Assembly: GCA_036417435.1 (NCBI GenBank)
Contig: CM070915.1
Span: 82,771,799 to 82,835,798, forward strand
DNA length: 64,000 nt
DNA from: Inia geoffrensis
Lineage: Eukaryota > Chordata > Mammalia > Artiodactyla > Iniidae
Reading direction: 5' to 3'
The notes beneath the pieces are model-generated. The model had not been told where the DNA came from, searched no databases, and saw nothing but the letters and a program-made list of their open reading frames with translations. The position numbers and the translations under genes were made by a program. Shown piece after piece: positions 12,936 through 25,874 of this stretch. The first letter of the stretch is position 1, and every line of letters begins with the position of its first letter.

Positions 12936-14278
12936 AATGGGGAGGGATTAGGGTACAATTTAGGGTACGACAACGCTTGAGGTTTAACGTACGTGTGAGG
13001 GCACGAGTTAGTGTTGGTGTCCTGGTTAAGATTAGGGCACGGGTGAGGGTAAGGCTTCGGGTGAGGGTCAGGGTTAGGATTCGGGTTAGGGTTAGGGTTA
13101 AGGAATGCAGAGGGATTAGGGTACTGCTTAGGGTACGACAGTGCTTAAGGGTTAGTGTTCGTGTGAGGGCAAGGGTTATTGTTAGTGTCCTGGTTAAGAT
13201 TAGGGCACGGGTGAGGGTAAGGTTTCGGGTGAGGGTCAGGGATAGAATTCGGGTTAGGGTTAGGGTTAGGGAATGGGGAGATATTAGGGCACAGTTTAGG
13301 GTACCACAACGCTTAAGGTTTAGCGTACGTGTGAGGTCACTAGTTAGTGTTAGTGTACTGCTTACGATTAGGGCACGGGTGAGGGTAAGGCCTCGGAAGA
13401 GGGTCACGTTAAGGGCTGGGTTAGGGTTAGGGTTAGGGAATGGGGATTGATTAGGGTACAGGTTAGGGTACGGCAATGGCTTAGGGTTGGCGTACGTTAG
13501 AGGGCATGTGTTAGTGTTGATGTACTGGTTAAAATTAGGACACGGGTGAGGGTAAAGTTTCGGGTGAGTGTCATGGTTAGGTTTCAGGTTAGGGTTAGGG
13601 TTAGGGAATGGAGAGGGATTAGGGTACAGGTTAGGGTACCGCTGCGGTTTAGTGTTAGCGTACGTTTGAGGGCACGAGTTAGTCTTGGTGTCCTGGTTAA
13701 GATTAGGGCACGGGTGAGGGTAAGGCTTCGGGTGAGGGTCAGGGTTAGGATTCGGGTTAGGGTTAGGGTTAGGGAATGGAGAGGGATTAGGGTATAGGTT
13801 AGGGTACGACAATGCTTAAGGGTTAGCGTAAGTGTGAGGGCACGAGTTAGTCTTGGTGTCCTGGTTAAGATTAGGGCACGGGTGAGGGTAAGGCTTCGGG
13901 TGAGGGTCAGTGTTAGGATTCGGGTTAGGGTTAGGGTTAGGGAATGGAGAGGGATTAGGGTACAGGTTAGGGTACGACAATGCTTAAGGGTTAGCGTAAG
14001 TGTGAGGGCACGAGTTAGTGTTGGTGTACTGGTTAAGACAACGGCACCGATGAGGGTAAGGCCTCGGAAAAGGGTCACGTTCAGGGTTTCGCTTAGGGTT
14101 AGGGTTAGGGAATGGGGAGGGATTAGGGTACAGGATAGGGTACGACAATGCTTAAGGGTTAGCGAACGTTTGAGGGCATGAGTTAGTGTTTGTGTACTGG
14201 GTAAGATTAGGGCATTGGTTAGGGTAGGGCATCGGAAGTGGGTCAGATTTAGGGATGGGGTTAGGGTTAAGGTTAAGG
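12936..14278 (+). repeat. HOR copy 10, 8-mer with B/C and G/F hybrids (1343 bp)
   Basis: A 12936, B/C hybrid 13104, D 13272, E 13439, F 13607, G/F hybrid 13775, G 13943, H 14111. A 1-bp deletion in the D/E core ('gggctggg' near 13414) breaks the hexamer register. Most of this copy, from about 13.1 kb, recurs at offset 4541. Confidence 0.9.
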
Positions 14279-15964
14279 AATGGGGAGGGATTAGGGTAAA
14301 ATTTACAGTACGGCAACGCTTAAGGTTTAGCGTACGTGTGAGGGCACGAGTTAGTGTTGGTGTCCTGGTTAAGATAAGGGCACGGGTGAGGATAAGGCTT
14401 CGGGTGAGGGTCAGGGTTAGGATTCGGGTTAGGGTTAGGGTTAAGGAATGCAGAGGGATTAGGGTACAGCTTAGGGAACGACACTGCTTAAGGGTTAGCG
14501 TTCGTGTGAGGGCAAGTGTTAGTGTTAGTGTCCTGGTTAAGATTAGGGCACGCGTGAGGGTAAGGATTCAGGTGAGGGTCAGGGTTAGGATTCGGGTTAG
14601 GGTTAGGGTTAAGGAATGCAGAGGGATTAGGGTACAGCTTAGGGTACGACAGAGCTTAAGGGTTAGCGTTCGTGTGAGGGCAAGGGTTAGTGTTAGTGTC
14701 CTGGTTAAGATTAGGGCACGCGTGAGGGTAAGGATTCAGGTGAGGGTCAGGGTTAGGATTCGGGTTAGGGTTAGGGTTAGGGAATGGGGAAGGATTAGGG
14801 TACAGTTTAGGGTACGACAACGATTAAGGGTTAGCGTACGTGTGAGGGCACAAGTTAGTGTTGGTGTCCTGGTTAAGATTAGGGCACGGGTGAGGGTAAG
14901 GTTTCGGGTGAGGGTCAGGGATAGAATTCGGGTTAGGGTTAGGGTTAGGGATTGGGGAGATATTAGGGCACAGTTTAGGGTACCACAACGCTTAAGGTTT
15001 AGCGTACGTGTGAGGTCACTAGTTAGTGTTAGTGTACTGCTTACGATTAGGGCACGGGTGAGGGTAAGGCCTCGGAAGAGGGTCACGTTAAGGGTTAGGG
15101 TTAGGGTTAGGGTTAGGGAATGGGGATTGATTAGGGTACAGGTTAGGGTACGGCAATGGCTTAGGGTTGGTGTACGTTAGAGGGCATGGGTTAGTGTTGA
15201 TGTACTGGTTAAAATTAGGACACGGGTGAGGGTAAAGTTTCGGGTGAGTGTCATGGTTAGGTTTCAGGTTAGGGTTAGGGTTAGGGAATGGAGAGGGATT
15301 AGGGTACAGGTTAGGGTACCGCTGCGGTTTAGTGTTAGCGTACGTTTGAGGGCACGAGTTAGTCTTGGTGTCCTGGTTAAGATTAGGGCACGGGTGAGGG
15401 TAAGGCTTCGGGTGAGGGTCAGGATTAGGATTCGGGTTAGGGTTAGGGTTAGGGAATGGAGAGGGATTAGGGTATAGGTTAGGGTACGACAATGCTTAAG
15501 GGTTAGCGTAAGTGTGAGGGCACGAGTTAGTCTTGGTGGCCTGGTTAAGATTAGGGCACGGGTGAGGGTAAGGCTTCGGGTGAGGGTCAGGGTTAGGATT
15601 CGGGTTAGGGTTAGGGTTAGGGAATGGAGAGGGATTAGGGTACAGGTTAGGGTACGACAATGCTTAAGGGTTAGCGTAAGTGTGAGGGCACGAGTTAGTG
15701 TTGGTGTACTGGTTAAGACAACGGCACCGATGAGGGTAAGGCCTCGGAAAAGGGTCACGTTCAGGGTTTCGCTTAGGGTTAGGGTTAGGGTTAGGGAATG
15801 GGGAGGGATTAGGGTACAGGATAGTGTACGACAATGCTTACGGGTTAGCGTACGTTTGAGGGCATGAGTTAGTGTTTGTGTCCTGGTTAAGATTAGGGCA
15901 TTGGTTAGGGTAGGGCATCGGAAGTGGGTCAGGTTTAGGGATGGGGTTAGGGTTAGGGTTAAGG
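14279..15964 (+). repeat. HOR copy 11, 10-mer (1686 bp)
   Basis: A 14279, B 14447, second B 14615, C 14783, D 14951, E 15119, F 15287, G/F hybrid 15455, G 15623, H 15797. One extra TTAGGG sits before H (174 bp between G and H starts). It is the only 10-mer in the window. Confidence 0.9.
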
Positions 15965-17476
15965 AATGGGGAGGGATTAGGGTACAATTTAGGGTACGAC
16001 AACGCTTAAGGTTTAGCATACGTGTGAGGGCACGAGTTAGTGTTGGTGTCCTGGTTAAGATTAGGGCACGGGTGAGGGTAAGGCTTCGGGTGAGGGTCAG
16101 GGATAGGATTCGGGTTAGGGTTAGGGTTAAGGAATGCAGAGGGATTAGGGTACAGCTTAGGGTACGACAGTACTTAAGGGTTAGCGTTTGTGTGAGGGCA
16201 AGGGTTAGTGTTAGTGTCCTGGTTAAGATTAGGGCACGGGTGAGGGTAAGGCTTCAGGTGAGGGTCAGGGTTAGGATTCGGGTTAGGGTTAGGGTTAGGG
16301 AATGGGGAGGGATGAGGGTACAGTTTAGGGTACGACAACGATTAAGGGTTAGCGTACGTGTGAGGGCACAAGTTAGTGTTGGTGTCCTGGTTAAGATTAG
16401 GGCACGGGTGAGGGTAAGGTTTTGGGTGAGGGTCAGGGATAGAATTCGTGTTAGGGTTAGGGTTAGGGAATGGGGAGATATTAGGGCACAGTTTAGGGTA
16501 CCACAACGCTTAAGGTTTAGCGTACGTGTGAGGTCACTAGTTAGTGTTAGTGTACTGCTTACGATTAGGGCACGGGTGAGGGTAAGGCCTCGGAAGAGGG
16601 TCACGTTAAGGGTTAGGGTTAGGGTTAGGGTTAGGGAATGGGGATTGATTAGGGTACAGGTTAGGGTACGGCAATGGCTTAGGGTTGGCGTACGTTAGAG
16701 GGCATGGGTTAGTGTTGATGTACTGGTTAAAATTAGGACACGGGTGAGGGTAAAGTTTCGGGTGAGTGTCATGGTTAGGTTTCAGGTTAGGGTTAGGGTT
16801 AGGGAATGGAGAGGGATTAGGGTACAGGTTAGGGTACCGCTGCGGTTTAGTGTTAGCGTATGTTTGAGGGCACGAGTTAGTCTTGGTGTCCTGGTTAAGA
16901 TTAGGGCACGGGTGAGGGTAAGGCTTCGGGTGAGGGTCAGGGTTAGGATTCGGGTTAGGGTTAGGGTTAGGGAATGGAGAGGGATTAGGGTACAGGTTAG
17001 GGTACGACAATGCTTAAGGGTTAGCGTAAGTGTGAGGGCACGAGTTAGTCTTGGTGTCCTGGTTAAGATTAGGGAACGGGTGAGGGTAAGGCTTCGGGTG
17101 AGGGTCAGGGTTAGGATTCGGGTTAGGGTTAGGGTTAGGGAATGGAGAGGGATTAGGGTACAGGTTAGGGTACGACAATGCTTAAGGGTTAGCGTAAGTG
17201 TGAGGGCACGAGTTAGTGTTGGTGTACTGGTTAACACAACGGCACCCATGAGGGTAAGGCCTCGGAAAAGGGTCACGTTCAGGGTTTCGCTTAGGGTTAG
17301 GGTTAGGGAATGGGGTGGGATTAGGGTACAGGATAGGGTACGACAATGCTTAAGGGTTAGCGTACGTTTGAGGGCATGAGTTAGTGTTTGTGTCCTGGTT
17401 AAGATTAGGGCATTGGTTAGGGTAGGGCATCGGAAGTGGGTCAGGTTTAGGGATGGGGTTAGGGTTAGGGTTAAGG
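15965..17476 (+). repeat. HOR copy 12, 9-mer with G/F hybrid (1512 bp)
   Basis: A 15965, B 16133, C 16301, D 16469, E 16637, F 16805, G/F hybrid 16973, G 17141, H 17309. G has the rare 'taacacaacggcacccatg' at about 17233, found again only at about 21599. Confidence 0.92.
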
Positions 17477-18819
17477 AATGGGGAGGGATTAGGGTACAAT
17501 TTAGGGTACGACAACGCTTAAGATTTAGCGTACGTGTGAGGGCACGAGTTAGTGTTGGTGTCCTGGTTAAGATTAGGGCACGGGTGAGGGTAAGGCTTCG
17601 GGTGAGGGTCAGGGTTAGGATTCGGGTTAGGGTTAGGGTTAAGGAATGCAGAGGGATTAGGGTACTGCTTAGGGTACGACAGTGCTTAAGGGTTAGTGTT
17701 CGTGTGAGGGCAAGGGTTATTGTTAGTGTCCTGGTTAAGATTAGGGCACGGGTGAGGGTAAGGTTTCGGGTGAGGGTCAGGGATAGAATTCGGGTTAGGG
17801 TTAGGGTTAGGGAATGGGGAGATATTAGGGCACAGTTTAGGGTACCACAACGCTTAAGGTTTAGCGTACGTGTGAGGTCACTAGTTAGTGTTAGTGTACT
17901 GCTTACGATTAGGGCACGGGTGAGGGTAAGGCCTCGGAAGAGGGTCACGTTAAGGGCTGGGTTAGGGTTAGGGTTAGGGAATGGGGATTGATTAGGGTAC
18001 AGGTTAGGGTACGGCAATGGCTTAGGGTTGGCGTACGTTAGAGGGCATGTGTTAGTGTTGATGTACTGGTTAAAATTAGGACACGGGTGAGGGTAAAGTT
18101 TCGGGTGAGTGTCATGGTTAGGTTTCAGGTTAGGGTTAGGGTTAGGGAATGGAGAGGGATTAGGGTACAGGTTAGGGTACCGCTGCGGTTTAGTGTTAGC
18201 GTACGTTTGAGGGCACGAGTTAGTCTTGGTGTCCTGGTTAAGATTAGGGCACGGGTGAGGGTAAGGCTTCGGGTGAGGGTCAGGGTTAGGATTCGGGTTA
18301 GGGTTAGGGTTAGGGAATGGAGAGGGATTAGGGTATAGGTTAGGGTACGACAATGCTTAAGGGTTAGCGTATGTGTGAGGGCACGAGTTAGTCTTGGTGT
18401 CCTGGTTAAGATTAGGGCACGGGTGAGGGTAAGGCTTCGGGTGAGGGTCAGTGTTAGGATTCGGGTTAGGGTTAGGGTTAGGGAATGGAGAGGGATTAGG
18501 GTACAGGTTAGGGTACGACAATGCTTAAGGGTTAGCGTAAGTGTGAGGGCACGAGTTAGTGTTGGTGTACTGGTTAAGACAACGGCACCGATGAGGGTAA
18601 GGCCTCGGAAAAGGGTCACGTTCAGGGTTTCGCTTAGGGTTAGGGTTAGGGAATGGGGAGGGATTAGGGTACAGGATAGGGTACGACAATGCTTAAGGGT
18701 TAGCGAACGTTTGAGGGCATGAGTTAGTGTTTGTGTTCTGGGTAAGATTAGGGCATTGGTTAGGGTAGGGCATCGGAAGTGGGTCAGATTTAGGGATGGG
18801 GTTAGGGTTAGGGTTAAGG
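17477..18819 (+). repeat. HOR copy 13, near-identical to copy 10 (1343 bp)
   Basis: A 17477, B/C hybrid 17645, D 17813, E 17980, F 18148, G/F hybrid 18316, G 18484, H 18652. It shares with copy 10 the 1-bp deletion ('gggctggg' near 17955), 'tactgctt', 'gggtatagg', 'gcgaacg' and others at offset 4541. Confidence 0.92.
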
Positions 18820-20330
18820 AATGGGGAGGGATTAGGGTAAAATTTACGGTACGGCAACGCTTAAGGTTTAGCGTACGTGTGAGGGCACGAGTTAGTGTTG
18901 GTGTCCTGGTTAAGATAAGGGCACGGGTGAGGATAAGGCTTCGGGTGAGGGTCAGGGTTAGGATTCGGGTTAGGGTTAGGGTTAAGGAATGCAGAGGGAT
19001 TAGGGTACAGCTTAGGGAACGACAGTGCTTAAGGGTTAGCGTTCGTGTGAGGGCAAGTGTTAGTGTTAGTGTCCTGGTTAAGATTAGGGCACGCGTGAGG
19101 GTAAGGATTCAGGTGAGGGTCAGGGTTAGGATTCGGGTTAGGGTTAGGGTTAAGGAATGCAGAGGGATTAGGGTACAGCTTAGGGTACGACAGAGCTTAA
19201 GGGTTAGCGTTCGTGTGAGGGCAAGGGTTAGTGTTAGTGTCCTGGTTAAGATTAGGGCACGGGTGAGGGTAAGGTTTCGGGTGAGGGTCAGGGATAGAAT
19301 TCGGGTTAGGGTTAGGGTTAGAGAATGGGGAGATATTAGGGCACAGTTTAGGGTACCACAACACTTAAGGTTTAGCGTACGTGTGAGGTCACTAGTTAGT
19401 GTTAGTGTACTGCTTACGATTAGGGCACGGGTGAGGGTAAGGCCTCGGAAGAGGGTCACGTTAAGGGCTGTGTTAGGGTTAGGGTTAGGGAATGGGGATT
19501 GATTAGGGTACAGGTTAGGGTACGGCAATGGCTTAGGGTTGGCGTACGTTAGAGGGCATGTGTTAGTGTTGATGTACTGGTTAAAATTAGGACACGGGTG
19601 AGGGTAAAGTTTCGGGTGAGTGTCATGGTTAGGTTTCAGGTTAGGGTTAGGGTTAGGGAATGGAGAGGGCTTAGGGTACAGGTTAGGGTACCGCTGCGGT
19701 TTAGTGTTAGCGTACGTTTGAGGGCACGAGTTAGTCTTGGTGTCCTGGTTAAGATTAGGGCACGGGTGAGGGTAAGGCTTCGGGTGAGGGTCAGGGTTAG
19801 GATTCGGGTTAGGGTTAGGGTTAGGGAATGGAGAGGGATTAGGGTACAGGTTAGGGTACGACAATGCTTAAGGGTTAGCGTAAGTGTGAGGGCACGAGTT
19901 AGTCTTGGTGTCCTGGTTAAGATTAGGGCACGGGTGAGGGTAAGGCTTCGGGTGAGGGTCAGGGTTAGGATTCGGGTTAGGGTTAGGGTTAGGGAATGGA
20001 GAGGGATTAGTGTACAGGTTAGGGTACGACAATGCTTAAGGGTTAGCGTAAGTGTGAGGGCACGAGTTAGTGTTGGTGTACTGGTTAAGACAACGGCACC
20101 GATGAGGGTAAGGCCTCGGAAAAGGGTCACGTTCAGGGTTTCGCTTAGGGTTAGGGTTAGGGAATGGGGAGGGATTAGGGTACAGGATAGGGTACGACAA
20201 TGCTTAAGGGTTAGCGAACGTTTGAGGGCATGAGTTAGTGTTTGTGTACTGGTTAAGATTAGGGCATTGGTTAGGGTAGGGCATCGGAAGTGGGTCAGAT
20301 TTAGGGATGGGGTTAGGGTTAGGGTTAAGG
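18820..20330 (+). repeat. HOR copy 14, 9-mer with B and B/C hybrid (1511 bp)
   Basis: A 18820, B 18988, B/C hybrid 19156, D 19324, E 19491, F 19659, G/F hybrid 19827, G 19995, H 20163. It carries the same 1-bp deletion in the D/E core, here as 'gggctgtg' near 19466. Confidence 0.9.
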
Positions 20331-21842
20331 AATGGGGAGGGATTAGGGTACAATTTAGGGTACGACAACGCTTAAGGTTTAGCGTACGTGTCAGGGCACG
20401 AGTTAGTGTTGGTGTCCTGGTTAAGATTAAGGCACGCGTGAGGGTAAGGCTTCAGGTGAGGGTCAGGGTTAGGATTCGGGTTAGGGTTAGGGTTAAGGAA
20501 TGCAGAGGGATTAGGGTACAGCTTAGGGTACGACAGTGCTTAAGGGTTAGCATTCGTGTGAGGGCAAGGGTTAGTGTTAGTGTTATGGTTAAGATTAGGG
20601 CACGGGTGAGGGTAAGGCTTCAGGTGAGGGTCAGGGTTAGGATTCGGGTTAGGGTTAGGGTTAGGGAATGGGGAAGGATTAGGGTACAGTTTAGGGTACG
20701 ACAACGATTAAGGGTTAGCGTACGTGTGAGGGCACAAGTTAGTGTTGGTGTCCTGGTTAAGATTAGGGCACGGGTGAGGGTAAGGTTTCGGGTGAGGGTC
20801 AGGGATAGAATTCGGGTTAGGGTTAGGGTTAGGGATTGGGGAGATATTAGGGCACAGTTTAGGGTACCACAACGCTTAAGGTTTAGCGTACGTGTGAGGT
20901 CACTAGTTAGTGTTAGTGTACTGCTTACGATTAGGGCACGGGTGAGGGTAAGGCCTCGGAAGAGGGTCACGTTAAGGGTTAGGGTTAGGGTTAGGGTTAG
21001 GGAATGGGGATTGATTAGGGTACAGGTTAGGGTACGGCAATGGCTTAGGGTTGGTGTACGTTAGAGGGCATGGGTTAGTGTTGATGTACTGGTTAAAATT
21101 AGGACACGGGTGAGGGTAAAGTTTCGGGTGAGTGTCATGGTTAGGTTTCAGGTTAGGGTTAGGGTTAGGGAATGGAGAGGGATTAGGGTACAGGTTAGGG
21201 TACCGCTGCGGTTTAGTGTTAGCGTACGTTTGAGGGCACGAGTTAGTCTTGGTGTCCTGGTTAAGATTAGGGCACGGGTGAGGGTAAGGCTTCGGGTGAG
21301 GGTCAGGATTAGGATTCGGGTTAGGGTTAGGGTTAGGGAATGGAGAGGGATTAGGGTATAGGTTAGGGTACGACAATGCTTAAGGGTTAGCGTAAGTGTG
21401 AGGGCACGAGTTAGTCTTGGTGGCCTGGTTAAGATTAGGGCACGGGTGAGGGTAAGGCTTCGGGTGAGGGTCAGGGTTAGGATTCGGGTTAAGGTTAGGG
21501 TTAGGGAATGGAGAGGGATTAGGGTACAGGTTAGGGTACGACAATGCTTAAGGGTTAGCGTAAGTGTGAGGGCACGAGTTAGTGTTGGTGTACTGGTTAA
21601 CACAACGGCACCCATGAGGGTAAGGCCTCGGAAAAGGGTCACGTTCAGGGTTTCGCTTAGGGTTAGGGTTAGGGAATGGGGTGGGATTAGGGTACAGGAT
21701 AGGGTACGACAATGCTTAAGGGTTAGCGTACGTTTGAGGGCATGAGTTAGTGTTTGTGTCCTGGTTAAGATTAGGGCATTGGTTAGGGTAGGGCATCGGA
21801 AGTGGGTCAGGTTTAGGGATGGGGTTAGGGTTAGGGTTAAGG
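20331..21842 (+). repeat. HOR copy 15, 9-mer with G/F hybrid (1512 bp)
   Basis: A 20331, B 20499, C 20667, D 20835, E 21003, F 21171, G/F hybrid 21339, G 21507, H 21675. The stretch from C to the G/F hybrid matches 14.78-15.6 kb at offset 5884, with 'attgggg', 'caggattagg' and 'ggtggcctgg' shared. Confidence 0.92.
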
Positions 21843-22850
21843 AATGGGGAGGGATTAGGGTACAATTTAGGGTACGACAACGCTTAAGATTTAGCGTACG
21901 TGTGAGGGCACGAGTTAGTGTTGGTGTCCTGGTTAAGATTAGGGCACGGGTGAGGGTAAGGCTTCGGGTGAGGGTCAGGGTTAGGATTCGGGTTAGGGTT
22001 AGGGTTAAGGAATGCAGAGGGATTAGGGTACAGCTTAGGGTACGACAGTACTTAAGGGTTAGCGTTCGTGTGAGGGCAAGGGTTAGTGTTAGTGTACTGC
22101 TTACGATTAGGGCACGGGTGAGGGTAAGGCCTCGGAAGAGGGTCACGTTAAGGGTTAGGGTTAGGGTTAGGGTTAGGGAATGGGGATTGATTAGGGTACA
22201 GGTTAGGGTACGGCAATGGCTTAGGGTTGGCGTACGTTAGAGGGCATGGGTTAGTGTTGATGTACTGGTTAAAATTAGGACACGGGTGAGGGTAAAGTTT
22301 CGGGTGAGTGTCATGGTTAGGTTTGAGGTTAGGGTTAGGGTTAAGGAATGGAGAGGGATTAGGGTACAGGTTAGGGTACCGCTGCGGTTTTGTGTTAGCG
22401 TACGTTTGAGGGCACGAGTTAGTCTTGGTGTCCTGGTTAATATTAGGGCACGGGTGAGGGTAAGGCTTCGGGTGAGGGTCAGGGTTAGGATTCGGGTTAG
22501 GGTTAGGGTTAGGGAATGGAGAGGGATTAGGGTACAGGTTAGGGTACGACAATGCTTAAGGGTTAGCGTAAGTGTGAGGGCACGAGTTAGTGATGGTGTA
22601 CTGGTTAAGACAACGGCACCGATGAGGGTAAGGCCTCGGAAAAGGGTCACGTTCAGGGTTTCGCTTAGGGTTAGGGTTAGAGAATGGGGAGGGATTAGGG
22701 TACAGGATAGGGTACGACAATGCTTAAGGGTTAGCGTACGTTTGAGGGCATGAGTTAGTGTTTGTGTCCTGGTTAAGATTAGGGCATTGGTTAGGGTAGG
22801 GCATCGGAAGTGGGTCAGGTTTAGGGATGGGGTTAGGGTTAGGGTTAAGG
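21843..22850 (+). repeat. HOR copy 16, contracted 6-mer with B/D hybrid (1008 bp)
   Basis: A 21843, B/D hybrid 22011, E 22179, F 22347, G 22515, H 22683. The hybrid starts 'aatgcag' (B) and switches to D ('tactgcttacg', 'cctcggaagagg'), removing exactly two monomer lengths, so C and part of each partner are lost. Confidence 0.92.
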
Positions 22851-24362
22851 AATGGGGAGGGATTAGGGTACAATTTAGGGTACGACAACGCTTAAGGTTT
22901 AGCGTACGTGTGAGGGCACGAGTTAGTGTTGGTGTCCTGGTTAAGATAAGGGCACGGGTCAGGGTAAGGCTTCGGGTGAGGGTCAGGGTTAGGATTCGGG
23001 TTAGGGTTAGGGTTAAGGAATGCAGAGGGATTAGGGTACAGCTTAGGGTACGACAGTGCTTAAGGGTTAGCGTTCGTGTGAGGGCAAGGGTTAGTGTTAG
23101 TGTCCTGGTTAAGATTAGGGCACGGGTGAGGGTAAGGCTTCAGGTGAGGGTCAAGGTTAGGATTCGGGTTAGGGTTAGGGTTAGGGAATGGGGAGGGATT
23201 AGGGTACAGTTTAGGGTACGACAACGATTAAGGGTTAGCGTACGTGTGAGGGCACAAGTTAGTGTTGGTGTCCTGGTTAAGATTAGGGCACGGGTGAGGG
23301 TAAGGTTTCGGGTGAGGGTCAGGGATAGAATTCGGGTTAGGGTTAGGGTTACGGAATGGGGAGATATTAGGGCACAGTTTAGGGTACCACAACGCTTAAG
23401 GTTTAGCGTACGTGTGAGGTCACTAGTTAGTGTTAGTGTACTGCTTACGATTAGGGCACGGGTGAGGGTAAGGCCTCGGAAGAGTGTCACGTTAAGGGTT
23501 AAGGTTAGGGTTAGGGTTAGGGAATGGGGATTGATTAGGGTACAGGTTAGGGTACGGCAATGGCTTAGGGTTGGCGTACGTTAGAGGGCATGGGTTAGTG
23601 TTGATGTACTGGTTAAATTTAGGACACGGGTGAGGGTAAAGTTTCGGGTGAGTGTCATGGTTAGGTTTCAGGTTAGGGTTAGGGTTAGGGAATGGAGAGG
23701 GATTAGGGTACAGGTTAGGGTACCACTGCGGTTTAGTGTTAGCGTACGTTTGAGGGCACGAGTTAGTCTTGGTGTCCTGGTTAAGATTAGGGCACGAGTG
23801 AGGGTAAGGCTTCGGGTGAGGGTCAGGGTTAGGATTCGGGTTAGGGTTAGGGTTAGGGAATGGAGAGGGATGAGGGTACAGGTTAGGGTACGACAATGCT
23901 TAAGGGTTAGCGTAAGTGTGAGGGCACGAGTTAGTCTTGGTGTCCTGGTTAAGATTAGGGAACGGGTGAGGGTAAGGCTTCGGGTGAGGGTCAGGGTTAG
24001 GATTCGGGTTAGGGTTAGGGTTAGGGAATGGAGAGGGATTAGGGTACAGGTTAGGGTACGACAATCCTTAAGGGTTAGCGTAAGTGTGAGGGCACGAGTT
24101 AGTGTTGGTGTACTGGTTAACACAACGGCACCGATGAGGGTAAGGCCTCGGAAAAGGGTCACGTTCAGGGTTTCGCTTAGGGTTAGGGTTAGGGAATGGG
24201 GAGGGATTAGGGTACAGGATAGGGTACGACAATGCTTAAGGGTTAGCGTACGTTTGAGGGCATGAGTTAGTGTTTGTGTCCTGGTTAAGATTAGGGCATT
24301 GGTTAGGGTAGGGCATCGGAAGTGGGTCAGGTTTAGGGATGGGGTTAGGGTTAGGGTTAAGG
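22851..24362 (+). repeat. HOR copy 17, 9-mer with G/F hybrid (1512 bp)
   Basis: A 22851, B 23019, C 23187, D 23355, E 23523, F 23691, G/F hybrid 23859, G 24027, H 24195. The hybrid's 'gggaacggg' (about 23958) also occurs in copy 12 at about 17071. Confidence 0.92.
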
Positions 24363-25874
24363 AATGGGGAGGGATTAGGGTACAATTTAGGGTACGACAA
24401 CGCTTAAGATTTAGCGTACGTGTGAGGGCACGAGTTAGTGTTGGTGTCCTGGTTAAGATTAGGGCACGGGTGAGGGTAAGGCTTCGGGTGAGGGTCAGGG
24501 TTAGGATTCGGGTTAGGGTTAGGGTTAAGGAATGCAGAGGGATTAGGGTACAGCTTAGGGTACGACAGTACTTAAGGGTTAGCGTTCGTGTGAGGGCAAG
24601 GGTTAGTGTTAGTGTCCTGGTTAAGATTAGGGCACGGGTGAGGGTAAGGCTTCAGGTGAGGGTCCGGGTTAGGATTCGGGTTAGGGTTAGGGTTAGGGAA
24701 TGGGGAGGGATGAGGGTACAGTTTAGGGAACGACAACGATTAAGGGTTAGCGTACGTGTGAGGGCACAAGTTAGTGTTGGTGTCCTGGTTAAGATTAGGG
24801 CACGGGTGAGGGTAAGGTTTCGGGTGAGGGTCAGGGATAGAATTCGGGTTAGGGTTAGGGTTATGGAATGGGGAGATATTAGGGCACAGTTTAGGGTACC
24901 ACAACGCTTAAGGTTTAGCGTACGTGTGAGGTCACTAGTTAGTGTTAGTGTACTGCTTACGATTAGGGCACGGGTGAGGGTAAGGCCTCGGAAGAGGGTC
25001 ACGTTAAGGGTTAGGGTTAGGGTTAGGGTTAGGGAATGGGGATTGATTAGGGTACAGGTTAGGGTACGGCAATGGCTTAGGGTTGGCGTACGTTAGAGGG
25101 CATGGGTTAGTGTTGATGTACTGGTTAAAATTAGGACACGGGTGAGGGTAAAGTTTCGGGTGAGTGTCATGGTTAGGTTTCAGGTTAGGGTTAGGGTTAG
25201 GGAATGGAGAGGGATTAGGGTACAGGTTAGGGTACCGCTGCGGTTTAGTGTTAGCGTACGTGTGAGGGCACGTGTTATTCTTGGTGTCCTGGTTAAGATT
25301 AGGGCACGGGTGAGGGTAAGGCTTCGGGTGAGGGTCAGGGTTAGGATTCGGGTTAGGGTTAGGGTTAGGGAATGGAGAGGGATTAGGGTACAGGTTAGGG
25401 TACGACAATGCTTAAGGGTTAGCGTAAGTGTGCGGGCACGAGTTAGTCTTGGTGTCCTGGTTAAGATTAGGGCACGGGTGAGGGTAAGGCTTCGGGTGAG
25501 GGTCAGGGTTAGGATTCGGGTTAGGGTTAGGGTTAGGGAATGGAGAGGGATTAGGGTACAGGTTAGGGCACGGCAATGCTTAAGGGTTAGCGTAAGTGTG
25601 AGGGCACGAGTTAGTGTTGGTGTACTGCTTAAGACAACGGCACCGATGAGGGTAAGGCCTCGGAAAAGGGTCACGTTCAGGGTTTCGCTTAGGGTTAGGG
25701 TTAGGGAATGGGGAGGGATTAGGGTACAGGATAGGGTACGACAATACTTAAGGGTTAGCGTACGTTTGAGGGCATGAGTTAGTGTTTGTGTACTGGTTAA
25801 GATTAGGGCATTGGTTTGGGTAGGGCATCGGAAGTGGGTCAGATTTAGGGATGGGGTTAGGGTTAGGGTTAAGG
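24363..25874 (+). repeat. HOR copy 18, 9-mer with G/F hybrid (1512 bp)
   Basis: A 24363, B 24531, C 24699, D 24867, E 25035, F 25203, G/F hybrid 25371, G 25539, H 25707. Last of the G/F-hybrid 9-mers. Private variants include 'gtccggg' at about 24662 and 'gtgcgggc' at about 25430. Confidence 0.92.

Noticed and set aside
13414..13440. The 1-bp deletion as a frameshifted pseudogene
   Set aside because: It only shifts a non-coding periodic frame; it is useful as a marker of array duplication, not as evidence of a broken gene.
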